Source: Lyngbya sp. HA4199-MV5
GTDB lineage: Bacteria; Cyanobacteriota; Cyanobacteriia; Leptolyngbyales; Leptolyngbyaceae
Reading direction: 5' to 3'
Length of the DNA stretch: 64,000 nucleotides
Assembly: GCA_019359375.1 (NCBI GenBank)
Contig: JAHHHL010000011.1
Span: 62,001 to 126,000, forward strand
Shown here one piece after another: positions 27,644 to 36,301 of this stretch. Made by a program: the position numbers and the translations under genes. Below the pieces are notes generated by a model. That model was not told where the DNA came from, made no database searches, and saw only the letters and a program-made list of their open reading frames with translations. Each line of letters starts with the position of its first letter. Positions within the stretch are counted from its first letter, which is position 1.

Positions 27644-28227
27644 AAACACCCCGTGTCCTTGTGTTCTCACGTTTCCATATCTTTGGGCGCTGGGGTATGA
27701 GACGGATTGCCTTGTTGCTGGTTGCAGTTGTAATGCTGTCCAGCGTAGTTGTCGGCATCATCCCCCCAGTTCGACACGCTGATGGACAAACCGCTCCGGT
27801 ACTCGAAGACAAAATCCCTCTCAGGTACCGCGACTGGACATTGATCTCTGTAGCCCGCGAAAAAGGTAACCTCAACGATATACGCGCCAAATTGGGCAAT
27901 GACGTAGCGATCAAGGCATATCGGGAAGGGACGCTTCCGTTCCCAGACGGCACCATCATTGCTCGGCTTGCCTGGGATTACGTCCCATCGGAGGAAGGCG
28001 ATAGAGCCTTTGGCAATTCCCAATCTTTTGTGGCTGGGAGACCCAAGGAGAAGGAGGGGATTCAGTTTATGGTCAAGGACTCAAGAAAATACGCCTCGAC
28101 TGGCGGCTGGGGGTACGCTCAATTTAACGATGGCAAGCCTGGAAACGTGGCGGTACAAAACACCTGCTTTTCCTGCCACGCAATTATCAAAGATCGCGAC
28201 TTTGTCTTTACGCGTTACGCACCTTGA
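27640..28227 (+). CDS. Cytochrome P460-family protein
   Basis: A secreted or membrane-anchored c-type haem protein. A hydrophobic segment (IALLLVAVVMLSSVVVGII, about 22-40) is followed by the cytochrome P460 domain: REGTLPFPDGTIIARLAWDY, then GWGYAQF and the haem motif CFSCH near the C-terminus. Family members include hydroxylamine-oxidising cytochromes, but many cyanobacterial ones have unknown roles. The ATG at 27640 overlaps the GMC stop and has AGAGG upstream. An alternative ATG at 27697 would give a more classical signal peptide, and the first codons look like a short tandem repeat, so the start is uncertain. Confidence 0.82.
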   Translation: MKTPRVLVFSRFHIFGRWGMRRIALLLVAVVMLSSVVVGIIPPVRHADGQTAPVLEDKIPLRYRDWTLISVAREKGNLNDIRAKLGNDVAIKAYREGTLPFPDGTIIARLAWDYVPSEEGDRAFGNSQSFVAGRPKEKEGIQFMVKDSRKYASTGGWGYAQFNDGKPGNVAVQNTCFSCHAIIKDRDFVFTRYAP

Positions 28228-28248
28228 TGGTTGAAAGTGCGTTTGCTA

Positions 28249-28373
28249 GAGTCTGTCATCAATTATGGCTACACATCACTTGTAGCAGATGTTTCAGCCA
28301 CTAGCCTTGTGTGTTGGCGCGGGCGTGATTATGCGGATACCGCAAGGTTTCGAGGCTGAATTGATGACACGAA
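28249..28373 (-). repeat. 125-bp MITE-like element, copy 3
   Basis: Minus-orientation copy between the cytochrome P460 and hydrolase genes. It starts GAGTCTGTCATCAATTA after a flanking TA (28247-28248) and ends AATTGATGACACGAAC; the right flank is CA. It is more diverged than copies 1, 4 and 5 but has exactly the same length. Confidence 0.75.
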
Positions 28374-28422
28374 CCATTCTTCCTAACTCAACGAAAACAA
28401 CAAACATAGAGGAGATCACAAC

Positions 28423-29244
28423 ATGAACAGATTTATCCGCAAGAATCACATCCACCTGCTTTTGATCACGGTGCTTTCCCTGGTAGTCATCCTGATCAGT
28501 TCTCTGGGAACCATCATACAACCTGCCAGCGCTCAAGGTAATAAGCCCACTGTCGTGCTCGTTCACGGCGCGTTTGCCGAGTCTGCCAGTTGGAATGGTG
28601 TCTTGTCTAAGTTGATTGCAAAAGGGTATCCGACGGTTGCTGTGGCTAATCCCTTGCGCGGTGTTAAGAGCGATGCGGACTATGTTGCTAGCGCCCTTAA
28701 AGACGTTAAGGGTTCGATCGTGTTGGTTGGGCATTCCTATGGCGGCTCGGTGATTACCAATGCGGTCAATAACAATAAGAACGTGAAGGCATTGGTCTAC
28801 GTGGCTGGTTTTGCTCCTGAGGCGGGTGAGACTGCCGGTGAACTTTCAGGACGTTATCCCGGGAGCACCCTTTTACCAACACTTGCGCCGCCAGTTGCCC
28901 TACCCGATGGCGGCAAGGATCTCTACATCCAGCAGTCCAAGTTCCACGCGCAGTTTGCTGCGGATTTACCCACCAGTGATGCAAAACTGATGGCTAGCAC
29001 CCAGCGTCCGATTGTGGCAGCCGCGTTTGATGAAGCCTCTGGTGCGCCTGCATGGAAATCTACCCCGTCATGGTTCATCTATGGTGAGCGCGATTTGAAC
29101 ATTCCAGCAGCAGTACATGCGTTCATGGCAAAGCGCGCTAACTCAAAGGAGACGGTCGCCGTGAAGGGCGCGTCCCATGTGGTAATGATTTCCCATCCCG
29201 ATGCCGTTGCCAAGCTCATTGAACATGCCGCGATCGCGAAATAG
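28423..29244 (+). CDS. Secreted alpha/beta hydrolase
   Basis: A 273-residue serine hydrolase with a signal peptide (hydrophobic 12-32, cleavage predicted after PASA near residue 37). The fold is marked by VVLVHGAFAE (oxyanion region) and the nucleophile elbow VGHSYGG with Ser105. Acid and His are probably in YGERDLNIP and KGASHVVMISHP. Close relatives are annotated as esterases of the salicylate/methyl-ester (PF12697) type; the substrate is unknown. It lies 8 bases from the next gene and likely shares its transcript. Confidence 0.88.
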   Translation: MNRFIRKNHIHLLLITVLSLVVILISSLGTIIQPASAQGNKPTVVLVHGAFAESASWNGVLSKLIAKGYPTVAVANPLRGVKSDADYVASALKDVKGSIVLVGHSYGGSVITNAVNNNKNVKALVYVAGFAPEAGETAGELSGRYPGSTLLPTLAPPVALPDGGKDLYIQQSKFHAQFAADLPTSDAKLMASTQRPIVAAAFDEASGAPAWKSTPSWFIYGERDLNIPAAVHAFMAKRANSKETVAVKGASHVVMISHPDAVAKLIEHAAIAK

Positions 29245-29252
29245 AAGAGGAA

Positions 29253-30647
29253 ATGTCTGTGAACACGGAACACTACGATGACATTATTATTGGCGGTGGT
29301 AAAGCGGGTAAAACGCTGGCACCCGCACTGGTCAAAGCTGGACGCAAAACCGCTCTGGTGGAACGTAGTCTAAAGATGATTGGGGGTGGATGCATCAACG
29401 TTGCCTGCATTCCCACTAAAACGATGGTGGCAAGTGCAGAGGTTGCCCATACAGTGCGTCACAGCGCCAGCTATGGGGTTAAAACTAATGCACCCACCGT
29501 TGATTTGGCAGCAGTCATTCAGCGCAAGCGATCGGTAGTAGAATCGGCGCGGGCAGCGAATTTACACCTTCTAGAAACAGCTCTCGATCACGATCTCATT
29601 ATCGGGACAGCGCGGTTTATTGCACCCAAAACCATTGAAGTGGCAACGGCTGAAGGCAGCACTCGACACCTCACCGCCGATCGCGTGTTTATTAACACAG
29701 GCACACGCCCCCTGATTCCATCGGTACCGGGACTCAAAGACATCGGCTTTCTCACCAGCGAATCCATCATGGAATTGGAACAGTTGCCAGAGCATTTAAT
29801 CGTGCTGGGCAGTGGTTACATTGGGCTGGAGTTTGCCCAGATGTTTCGGCGCTTTGGGTCGCGTGTCACTGTAATCGGGCAGCGGGAGCAAATTCTGTCA
29901 TCGCAAGATCCGGATATCGCGATCGCCGTGCAGACCCTTTTAGAACGAGATGGCATTGAATTTCTGCTGAAGTCGAAAGTAATGTGGGCTGATCGTACGG
30001 GCGATGAAACCATCTTGCAAATTCAGGTGGGCGATCGTGAAGTTAGCCTCCAGGGTTCACATTTGCTCGTTGCTGTTGGTCGTTCGCCTACCACTGATGT
30101 CTTAAACTTGGCGGCGGCTGGTATAGCGACTGATGCATCAGGCTTTATTCAAGTCAACGATCGCCTGGAAACCAACGTTCCGAACATCTGGGCATTGGGT
30201 GATATCAATGGGGGACCGCAATATACCCATATCGCGCTCGACGATTATCGGATTATCAAAGCGAACCTGATTGATGGGGGCAACCGCCGCACGAGCGATC
30301 GACCTATTCCATCCTGTCTTTTCATCGATCCAGAACTAGCGCATGTAGGTTTAACTGAAACCGAAGCACAGCAACAGGGGTATGACATCCGCGTGGCGAA
30401 ACTGGATGCATCTGCTATTCCACGAGCGAGAACGCTTGGTAAAACCGATGGCTTACTGAAGGCGATCGTGGATGCTAAGACCGATCGCATTCTCGGTTGT
30501 TCATTGTTGTGCCATGCAGCAGGTGAAATGATTTCGACGGTGCAGATGGTGACGCAGGCTCAGATGCCCTACACCGTTTTGCGTGATGGTGTGTTGACGC
30601 ATCCCACAATGACGGAAGGGTTAAATCTGCTGTTCTCAAAGCTGTAA
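29253..30647 (+). CDS. RclA-like flavoprotein disulfide reductase
   Basis: A 464-residue FAD/NAD(P)-dependent oxidoreductase of the mercuric reductase/dihydrolipoamide dehydrogenase class. FAD-binding IIIGGGKAGK is at 11-20, redox-active cysteines C47 and C52 lie in GGCINVACIPTK, and the NAD(P)-binding VLGSGYIGLEFA follows. IWALGDINGG is FAD motif 2, and the dimer-interface His-Glu pair is in LTHPTMTEGLNLLF. The C-x4-C spacing and the lack of a MerA C-terminal Cys pair favour the RclA group, which protects against reactive chlorine and copper stress in E. coli; that role here is inference. AGAGGAA precedes the ATG. Confidence 0.9.
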   Translation: MSVNTEHYDDIIIGGGKAGKTLAPALVKAGRKTALVERSLKMIGGGCINVACIPTKTMVASAEVAHTVRHSASYGVKTNAPTVDLAAVIQRKRSVVESARAANLHLLETALDHDLIIGTARFIAPKTIEVATAEGSTRHLTADRVFINTGTRPLIPSVPGLKDIGFLTSESIMELEQLPEHLIVLGSGYIGLEFAQMFRRFGSRVTVIGQREQILSSQDPDIAIAVQTLLERDGIEFLLKSKVMWADRTGDETILQIQVGDREVSLQGSHLLVAVGRSPTTDVLNLAAAGIATDASGFIQVNDRLETNVPNIWALGDINGGPQYTHIALDDYRIIKANLIDGGNRRTSDRPIPSCLFIDPELAHVGLTETEAQQQGYDIRVAKLDASAIPRARTLGKTDGLLKAIVDAKTDRILGCSLLCHAAGEMISTVQMVTQAQMPYTVLRDGVLTHPTMTEGLNLLFSKL

Positions 30648-30863
30648 GGCAGCATTTTGTAAAGGGCGTTTGAAACAACCGATATTGGTGAATTGACGCG
30701 GTGGGGGAAAGACGCCGTGACGCGGTGAACAAGAATGTTACATGAAATCCTCTTGTATTCCCGTGTCCCCGCTTCCTCTTCCATCCCCGCGTCTCCTTGT
30801 CCCCGTGTCCTCTTCAAGCTTCAATAATTCACAAAATCCAGAATTCTCATCAGGTTTAATTCT

Positions 30864-31613
30864 ATGAAAAAACTAGAAGGAAAGGTCGCTCTTGTCACTG
30901 GCGGCACCAGCGGCATCGGTCTTGCGACTGCCAAACACTTTGTCGCTGAAGGTGCTTATGTCTTCATCACGGGTCGTCGTCAGCCTGAATTGAATGCTGC
31001 CGTGAAGGACATTGGTAAAAATGTCACGGGTGTTCAAAGTGATGCCTCTAATTTGGCAGACCTCGATCGCCTGTTCGCCACGATTAAGCAAGAGCAAGGG
31101 CACTTGGATGTAATCTTTGCCAATGCGGGTGTGGGTGAAATCGCTCCACTCGGAGCCATCACCGAAGAACACTTTGACAAAACGTTCAATACCAACGTTA
31201 AAGGTGTACTGTTCACCGTGCAGAAAGCACTACCACTGTTGCCAGACGGTGCTTCCATCGTTCTGAATGCCTCGATTACGTCCATCAAGGGCACTCCTGC
31301 TTTCAGTGTTTACAGCGCCACCAAAGCTGCCGTGCGATCGTTCGCCCGTAATTGGGCACTCGACCTTAAAGAACGCAAAATCCGGGTGAATGCTATCAGT
31401 CCTGGTGTGGTACCGACTCCTGGTTACGATCACCTGGGGCTGAATGATGAGCAGTTGCAGACATTCGTGGATAGCCAAGCCGTCACCATTCCGCTAGGAC
31501 GAGTCGGCACGCCCGATGAGATTGCCAAAGCCGTAGTCTTTCTCGCATCAGGCGACAGCAGCTTTGTGAACGGCATTGAGCTATTTGTGGATGGCGGTAT
31601 GGCACAGATTTAA
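30864..31613 (+). CDS. SDR-family oxidoreductase
   Basis: A 249-residue classical short-chain dehydrogenase. The NAD(P)-binding motif TGGTSGIG is at 12-19, NAG at about 87-89, and the catalytic residues are N111, S137 or S140, Y150 and K154 (YSATK). VNAISPG and the end ELFVDGGM are typical. The Arg in TGRRQ after beta-2 suggests NADPH preference. The substrate is unknown. It belongs to the plus-strand run of redox genes, after a gap of about 215 bases containing GACGCGG-type short repeats. Confidence 0.93.
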   Translation: MKKLEGKVALVTGGTSGIGLATAKHFVAEGAYVFITGRRQPELNAAVKDIGKNVTGVQSDASNLADLDRLFATIKQEQGHLDVIFANAGVGEIAPLGAITEEHFDKTFNTNVKGVLFTVQKALPLLPDGASIVLNASITSIKGTPAFSVYSATKAAVRSFARNWALDLKERKIRVNAISPGVVPTPGYDHLGLNDEQLQTFVDSQAVTIPLGRVGTPDEIAKAVVFLASGDSSFVNGIELFVDGGMAQI

Positions 31614-31660
31614 AGCATCTTAAAAATCCCATCACCAAAACCATCAAAGCATCCATTGCT

Positions 31661-32050
31661 ATGAATACAACCAACGGCATTGTCAGTCAACCCAGTCCTT
31701 ATTCAGTTACTGAAACCATCGATCGCTTAGCCACCATCCTTCAAGCGAAAGGTATCACCATTTTTGCCCGCATTGATCAACAAGTGGAAGCTGAGAAAGT
31801 TGGCTTAAATCTGCGTCCAACGCAATTATTGTTGTTTGGTAGTCCGAAAGCCGGAACGCCGCTCATGGTAGCAGAACCAACGATCGCCCTTGATTTACCG
31901 CTAAAAGTACTGGCATGGGAAGCGGCAGACGGCAAGGTATGGCTAAGTTACAACGATGCCCATTACTCACAACAACGGTTCTCGCTCTCAGATGAGTTGG
32001 TGAAGCACATTGATGTCATGGCACCGCTCATCCATCAAGCCTTTCTTTAG
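31661..32050 (+). CDS. DUF302 protein
   Basis: A 129-residue soluble protein matching the DUF302 family: SVTETIDRLATILQAKGITI, then IDQQVEAEKVGLNLRPTQLL and FGSPKAGTPLM. DUF302 proteins are small alpha/beta proteins of unknown function, often found with redox and sulfur genes. No signal peptide. It lies 47 bases after the SDR gene and 26 before the next gene. Confidence 0.88.
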   Translation: MNTTNGIVSQPSPYSVTETIDRLATILQAKGITIFARIDQQVEAEKVGLNLRPTQLLLFGSPKAGTPLMVAEPTIALDLPLKVLAWEAADGKVWLSYNDAHYSQQRFSLSDELVKHIDVMAPLIHQAFL

Positions 32051-32076
32051 ATAGCTACTCACTGGAATTGACTATC

Positions 32077-32490
32077 ATGACTGACCCAAACCCGATCGCC
32101 ACCATTGCCTCAAACCCAAGCGCCAAAGACATTCGTGGTCCATCACCATTGATTGCGATCGCAAACGAACCACCCGCCAAACTAATTGTCGATCCACCCC
32201 TTCCCGAACCACTGGCTCAGGGGCGCGTCTTCATCCAGTACCGGACAGAGAACCTGCGCGTATTGCCAGTTTTCGGCAAAGGTGCCCTCGACGTGTCACC
32301 GCGCCTTGGTCACATTCACATCACTGTCGATGATGCACCCTGGCACTTTGTCGATGCCAGCGGCGAAACAATCATCCTGGTCGGTCTGGAACCGGGTCCG
32401 CACAGGGTACTGATCGAACTAGCCGATCCCACGCACAAAGTCATTACTAGCGAAACGGTAACGTTCACACTGCCCCATCTTCAGCGATGA
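32077..32490 (+). CDS. DUF6130-like protein
   Basis: A 137-residue protein with a Pro-rich N-terminus and a beta-rich core containing GHIHITVDDAPWHFVDASGE and LVGLEPGPHRVLIELADPTH. This resembles the small DUF6130 family (name assigned from memory of the motif). His residues in GHIHIT and WHF could bind metal. No clear signal peptide is seen. The ATG at 32077 is preferred to an upstream TTG at 32068. Confidence 0.75.
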   Translation: MTDPNPIATIASNPSAKDIRGPSPLIAIANEPPAKLIVDPPLPEPLAQGRVFIQYRTENLRVLPVFGKGALDVSPRLGHIHITVDDAPWHFVDASGETIILVGLEPGPHRVLIELADPTHKVITSETVTFTLPHLQR

Positions 32491-32496
32491 GTTGGT

Positions 32497-32694
32497 GTGC
32501 CGTTCCTCCAGACAACGTTCGGACACGACCTTAACAAGATTCACGCTGTAAATGTTCCCGGTTCTTCATTGCGCGAATATCAAGCGCTCTTTACGGGCAT
32601 GAATATCGAGATCGGCAGTATTGCCTTGGGAACGGTACGACTGTTGCTGCGGGGCAAACTCCTACCACCAGCCATACCTGTAAAAGCTGCCTGA
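32497..32694 (+). other. Doubtful short open frame after the DUF6130-like gene
   Basis: Sixty-five codons from a GTG, in the same frame as the previous gene directly after its stop. The composition is protein-like (NVPGSSLREYQALFTGMNIE) but no family is recognised. It could be a C-terminal remnant of a lost gene or a chance frame. Confidence 0.25.
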
Positions 32695-32940
32695 AGCCAG
32701 CCCCTGACTGCTGTTAGTCTTGATTCGATGTGACAGCTAATACCCTGAAATCCTGAATCTCGCTGTAAAGCTTCTTTCTAATTCCTTAAAAAGAGGATAC
32801 TATCTCCCAGATGCGCAGGATAATAGCGGAAAAAAAGGTGCTTGTCCGGTCTGTGTGCCATTTAATACATAGTTTACGCCATCCCCAGTTAGCTGCCCTA
32901 CTACAATAGAGGCTATCCTCCGATTTCTTTAGAAAAAATT

Positions 32941-34611
32941 ATGGTTAAGTTGAAAGGTGCTGTCCCGCTGGGACTGGTTATACTGTCTCTTTTGGTAGGT
33001 TCAGCCTACTGGCTTAATCAACAGAACCAGCTTGCATCTTTTGTCAAACAAGTAGAGTCAGTAAAAGTTAATCAAAAACTTCCAGTTGATCCTAAAGATT
33101 ATCTTGCAATAAAGCGTGACTTGATTACGTTGCAAAATACACTTAATAGTTCTGTGTTTCAGTTGATCAGTGGTCTATTTTTCTTTGTTACTGCCTATAC
33201 TGCATGGCTTAACTTTGTAGCATCAGAAAAAAAGCAGGTTTCTGAGAGATTTGGTAAAGCCATTGATCAACTAGGCAACGGCGGATTGGGTGTTAGAGTT
33301 GGAGGCATCTTTGCACTGGAACAAATTGCTCAGAGTTCTCCAGAAGAACACTGGGTAGTAATGGAAGTTTTAACATCCTATGTTAGAGATCAATCTCTAA
33401 AAGGAAAATCTGTATTTAAGCCGAATTCTGAAGAAGAAAATCACCTAGAAGAGTCTAATATTCAAGCAGTGTTGAGAAATATTAGAGCAGAGCTTGCAAT
33501 ATCAGTAACAACTGATATCCAAGCAGCATTGACAGTAATTTGTAGGCGTAACAGTAGTCAAGATCCGAAAGGAAAGGTTATAGATCTTAGTTTTTGTGAC
33601 CTAAGAGGTGCTGACTTAAAAAATGCAAAGCTTAGCAATGCTGACTTAAGAGGAACTAAGCTTTCGGGCGCAAACCTTGAAGGTGCCAATTTATCTTGTG
33701 CAAAGTTGCAAGGCACAGATTTAACTCTCGCAGTTCTTAATAATGCAAATCTGAAAAAAGTTAAACTGAATCATGCATTACTTAACTCTGCACACTTAGA
33801 AAAAGCTGGCTTGCAGGATGCAGACTTAACTAATGCTCAGCTTAAAGCGGCTAATCTCCAGCAAGCAAAACTCAACCGCTCGACACTTCATTTTGCAGTA
33901 CTTACATATGCTAAGCTGCAAGGCACTGATTTGAATCAGTCTAAGCTTAGTTTCGTGAACTTAAGAGATTCGGCAATTGATAGTAAAACCAAACTTGATA
34001 AAAAGTGGAGACGAATACATGGCATCAATATTAATGGAGCACAGAACCAGATGCTTGATGGTTTTGATTTCAGTGAATCAGTGTTGACCAATGCTAATTT
34101 TGAAGGTGCAAGTTTGAAGAATGTTAGTTTTAATGGAGCAGATCTAGGTGGTGCAAATTTTAAGAATTCTCATCTAGAGAATGCTTCGTTTACAAAAACA
34201 GATATCATGCTCAATCTTGATATGGCTGATTTTGGTGGTGCTCATCTTCAAGGTGCAGTGTTTAAAGAAGCTAACATTAAATGTGTTAACTTCAAGGGAG
34301 TAAGTCGAATCACAGATTTGAGCACAATAATTTTTGAAGATGTCAACCTTGCAAATTCTATCTTTCAAGAAGCATCTCTCGTAAAAGCAAAGTTTTCTCG
34401 ATCCATGCTTAAAGACGTAGATTTTCGACTTGCTGATCTTACTGAAGCAAAATTTGATAACTGTTACTCATATAGCCAAGAAACCAACTTTGAACAAGCC
34501 AACCTAAATAACGCTGAGTTTACAGGTTCCCTTGGATGTGCTAATTTTCGCAACTCAAAATATCAAGGAGCAAATTTTAGCAATGCCGATATTTCATCAG
34601 CTCAATTTTAG
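32941..34611 (+). CDS. Membrane-anchored pentapeptide-repeat protein
   Basis: A 556-residue protein. Two hydrophobic segments (about 9-25 and 72-92) flank a short coiled region. Next comes a domain containing RFGKAIDQLGNGGLGVRVGG, then IFALEQIAQ and a VVMEVLTSYVRD helix, which often precedes pentapeptide repeats in cyanobacteria. From about residue 218 to the end are more than 40 A(D/N)Lxx pentapeptide units forming a right-handed beta-helix, interrupted near 345-375. Function is unknown; some repeat proteins mimic DNA or scaffold complexes. The gene is visibly AT-richer than its neighbours and I see no HIP1 octamer in it, suggesting a separate origin. Confidence 0.88.
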   Translation: MVKLKGAVPLGLVILSLLVGSAYWLNQQNQLASFVKQVESVKVNQKLPVDPKDYLAIKRDLITLQNTLNSSVFQLISGLFFFVTAYTAWLNFVASEKKQVSERFGKAIDQLGNGGLGVRVGGIFALEQIAQSSPEEHWVVMEVLTSYVRDQSLKGKSVFKPNSEEENHLEESNIQAVLRNIRAELAISVTTDIQAALTVICRRNSSQDPKGKVIDLSFCDLRGADLKNAKLSNADLRGTKLSGANLEGANLSCAKLQGTDLTLAVLNNANLKKVKLNHALLNSAHLEKAGLQDADLTNAQLKAANLQQAKLNRSTLHFAVLTYAKLQGTDLNQSKLSFVNLRDSAIDSKTKLDKKWRRIHGININGAQNQMLDGFDFSESVLTNANFEGASLKNVSFNGADLGGANFKNSHLENASFTKTDIMLNLDMADFGGAHLQGAVFKEANIKCVNFKGVSRITDLSTIIFEDVNLANSIFQEASLVKAKFSRSMLKDVDFRLADLTEAKFDNCYSYSQETNFEQANLNNAEFTGSLGCANFRNSKYQGANFSNADISSAQF

Positions 34612-34924
34612 TTTTTCTACTTTATTGGGCAATCAAGGTTAAGGCGATAACAACCACGCTGCGCCAAAATGTACAACTCGGTCGGTTGAATTGCAAAGGT
34701 GATCTGCGTTCACTGAGCGCGACCGTTAACTCACTCTGTACAAAGTCTTTGCGTTAGTTCTTGAAGGTTGTTTATGAGGTTGAAATTATCTAGGAAGCGA
34801 TTTTCTAAGGGAGAGGTTTTGCGCTGCTGAGGATAGTTATTGAGGAACGATCGCCCTTCAAAAGCCTTCTGAGCCGTTGATTATAAGCTAAGATCAGACA
34901 AATCCCTGCTACCCGATAGTTGAT
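34612..34924. other. Intergenic region with degenerate inverted sequence
   Basis: About 310 bases with no gene. The piece between about 34647 and 34735 starts TAACAACCACGCTGCGCC and ends GCGCGACCGTTAACTC, vaguely like a recombination-site or gene remnant, but the arms do not pair well. A promoter for the toxin-antitoxin pair should lie near 34880-34915. Confidence 0.4.
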
Positions 34925-35149
34925 ATGACAACCTCAGCGCGTGTGATTCATAGCGACCCTGACATTCTAGGAGGAACCCCTGTTTTTGTTGGCACTCGTG
35001 TGCCAATGAAAACGTTACTTGACTATCTCGAAGCAGGCGATCCGTTGGATGAGTTCTTAGACCATTTTCCCAGTGTTAGACGTGAGCAAGCGATCGCAGC
35101 GCTTGAATTAGCAAAAGAAATGTTGACAGCCTATGCGAATCCTGCTTGA
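34925..35149 (+). CDS. DUF433 antitoxin
   Basis: A 74-residue protein of the DUF433 (VapB-like) family: a winged-HTH type core ILGGTPVFVGTRVPMKTLLD, then FPSVRREQAIAALELAKE. Such proteins bind DNA and neutralise a PIN-like partner. Its end overlaps the next gene by 17 bases, the usual arrangement of these two-gene modules. Confidence 0.9.
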   Translation: MTTSARVIHSDPDILGGTPVFVGTRVPMKTLLDYLEAGDPLDEFLDHFPSVRREQAIAALELAKEMLTAYANPA

Positions 35150-35459
35150 TGAATGTGCTCCACGACCATTAAAGCGTGAACTTGCTGATTACGAGATACA
35201 CACAGTGGTTGAAATGGGATGGTCAGGAAAAAAGAATGGTGAATTGCTGCGGCTGATGAATCAAAAAGGCTTCACGATTTTGCTCACCACTGATCAAAAT
35301 TTGCGTTATCAACAAAACTTGCAGCAAACTGGCGTGGCAGTCATTGTTCTGGTAGCACGCAGCAATCGATTTCCTGATTTAGTGCCTCTGATACCAGATG
35401 TTCGTACTGTGTTGAACACCATTAATCCAGGGGAAGTAATTGAAGTTGGTGGTTCCTGA
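35133..35459 (+). CDS. DUF5615 PIN-like toxin
   Basis: A 108-residue protein starting MRILLDECAPRPLKREL, with the acidic residues of the PIN-like (Mut7-C/DUF5615) fold at D6 and E7 and a second acidic site near LLTTDQNL. Members are predicted ribonucleases and the toxic half of DUF433-DUF5615 modules. It overlaps the antitoxin gene by 17 bases. Whether it is active cannot be told, but the frame is intact. Confidence 0.88.
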   Translation: MRILLDECAPRPLKRELADYEIHTVVEMGWSGKKNGELLRLMNQKGFTILLTTDQNLRYQQNLQQTGVAVIVLVARSNRFPDLVPLIPDVRTVLNTINPGEVIEVGGS

Positions 35460-35511
35460 GAGTTGAAGAAACACTGCTGCACCCAAACAACAGCAACCGC
35501 GATCGCTACCA

Positions 35512-36159
35512 TCACTGCATAGCTAATACAACGTCGTCTGTAGATAAAACGGCGTTGGCAATATACCCAAAGTTGATCAGTGCTGCCTTATAGCCATCGC
35601 CTAGCTCCGGGTGACGTGGGGCAGCGGTGGCATCCTTGACGACGAGTACCTCAAAGCCCTGTTCGATTAAGTCACGCAGGTGAGCTTCCACACAAAGATT
35701 TGCCAGCATTCCCAGCAGGATGACTTTGCTGAGGTTACGCTTACGCAGTTGCAAACCGAGGTCGTTGTTTTGCGGTCCGTAAACCTTGTGAGGGTTGACC
35801 ACGATCGTCTTGCCATCTTCAATAAAGGGTTTGTAGCGATCGAGTCAGTCGGCACCCGATCCTAAGAACCCATCCAGAGTTAGGGGTCCACGGCGATCGA
35901 ACTCCTTGACTTCAAGCATCATCTGCTCCAGGGTGCCGGCAATTTTCCAGCCGTAGTCAGTCGGGTAGTAGTAGTGGGGAGAGATGAAGACTTCAAAGCC
36001 ATTCTGCTTGGCAGCTTTGAAAACACGCTCGATGTTCTCAACGGTCTTGTTGTCTTTGACGCTTTCACCCACTAAATCCCAGGAGACCCCGGTTTCACTC
36101 AAGACATCGTTTTGTGGATCAATCACGACGATCGCAGTGTCATTTTTGTTGATATTCAT
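35512..36159 (-). pseudogene. Isochorismatase-family hydrolase broken by one stop codon
   Basis: A single frame of 216 codons encodes an isochorismatase/cysteine-hydrolase protein (AIVVIDPQNDVLSE with the catalytic Asp, then ISPHYYYPTDYGW). It is interrupted at codon 105 by TGA, after GFLGSGAD. The same frame continues LDRYKPFIEDGKTIVV, then NPHKVYGPQNND and the nucleophile motif LLGMLANLCVEAHLRDL with the catalytic Cys. Family members usually have Trp at the stop position, so a TGG to TGA change fits. No frameshift is needed. It may be a recent pseudogene or a sequencing error. It is the last gene of the minus-strand hydrolase run. Confidence 0.85.
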
Positions 36160-36206
36160 GTTTGTTCTTGCTTTCAGACTTGTGACATGATCTCTTCAAG
36201 ACTTAC

Positions 36207-36276
36207 GCAAACCTCGGAGGTTTGCATTGAAAATGAGATACAACATCTCGTTTAAGGATTTAAACCTCCGAGGTTT
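36207..36276. repeat. Pair of AAACCTCGGAGGTTT palindromes
   Basis: GCAAACCTCGGAGGTTTGC (36207-36225) is a perfect palindrome and AAACCTCCGAGGTTT (36262-36276) a second one, set in inverted relation with ACTTACGC outside the first. A related but diverged arrangement is at 60021-60120. Confidence 0.75.
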
Positions 36277-36301
36277 TGGCATCACGCGAAACGATCGCAG
36301 C

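Noticed and set aside
34647-34735. Integron attC-like sequence (TAACAACC...GTTAAC ends)
   Set aside because: The ends weakly resemble attC core sites but the arms do not pair well, there is no cassette structure and no integrase in the window.
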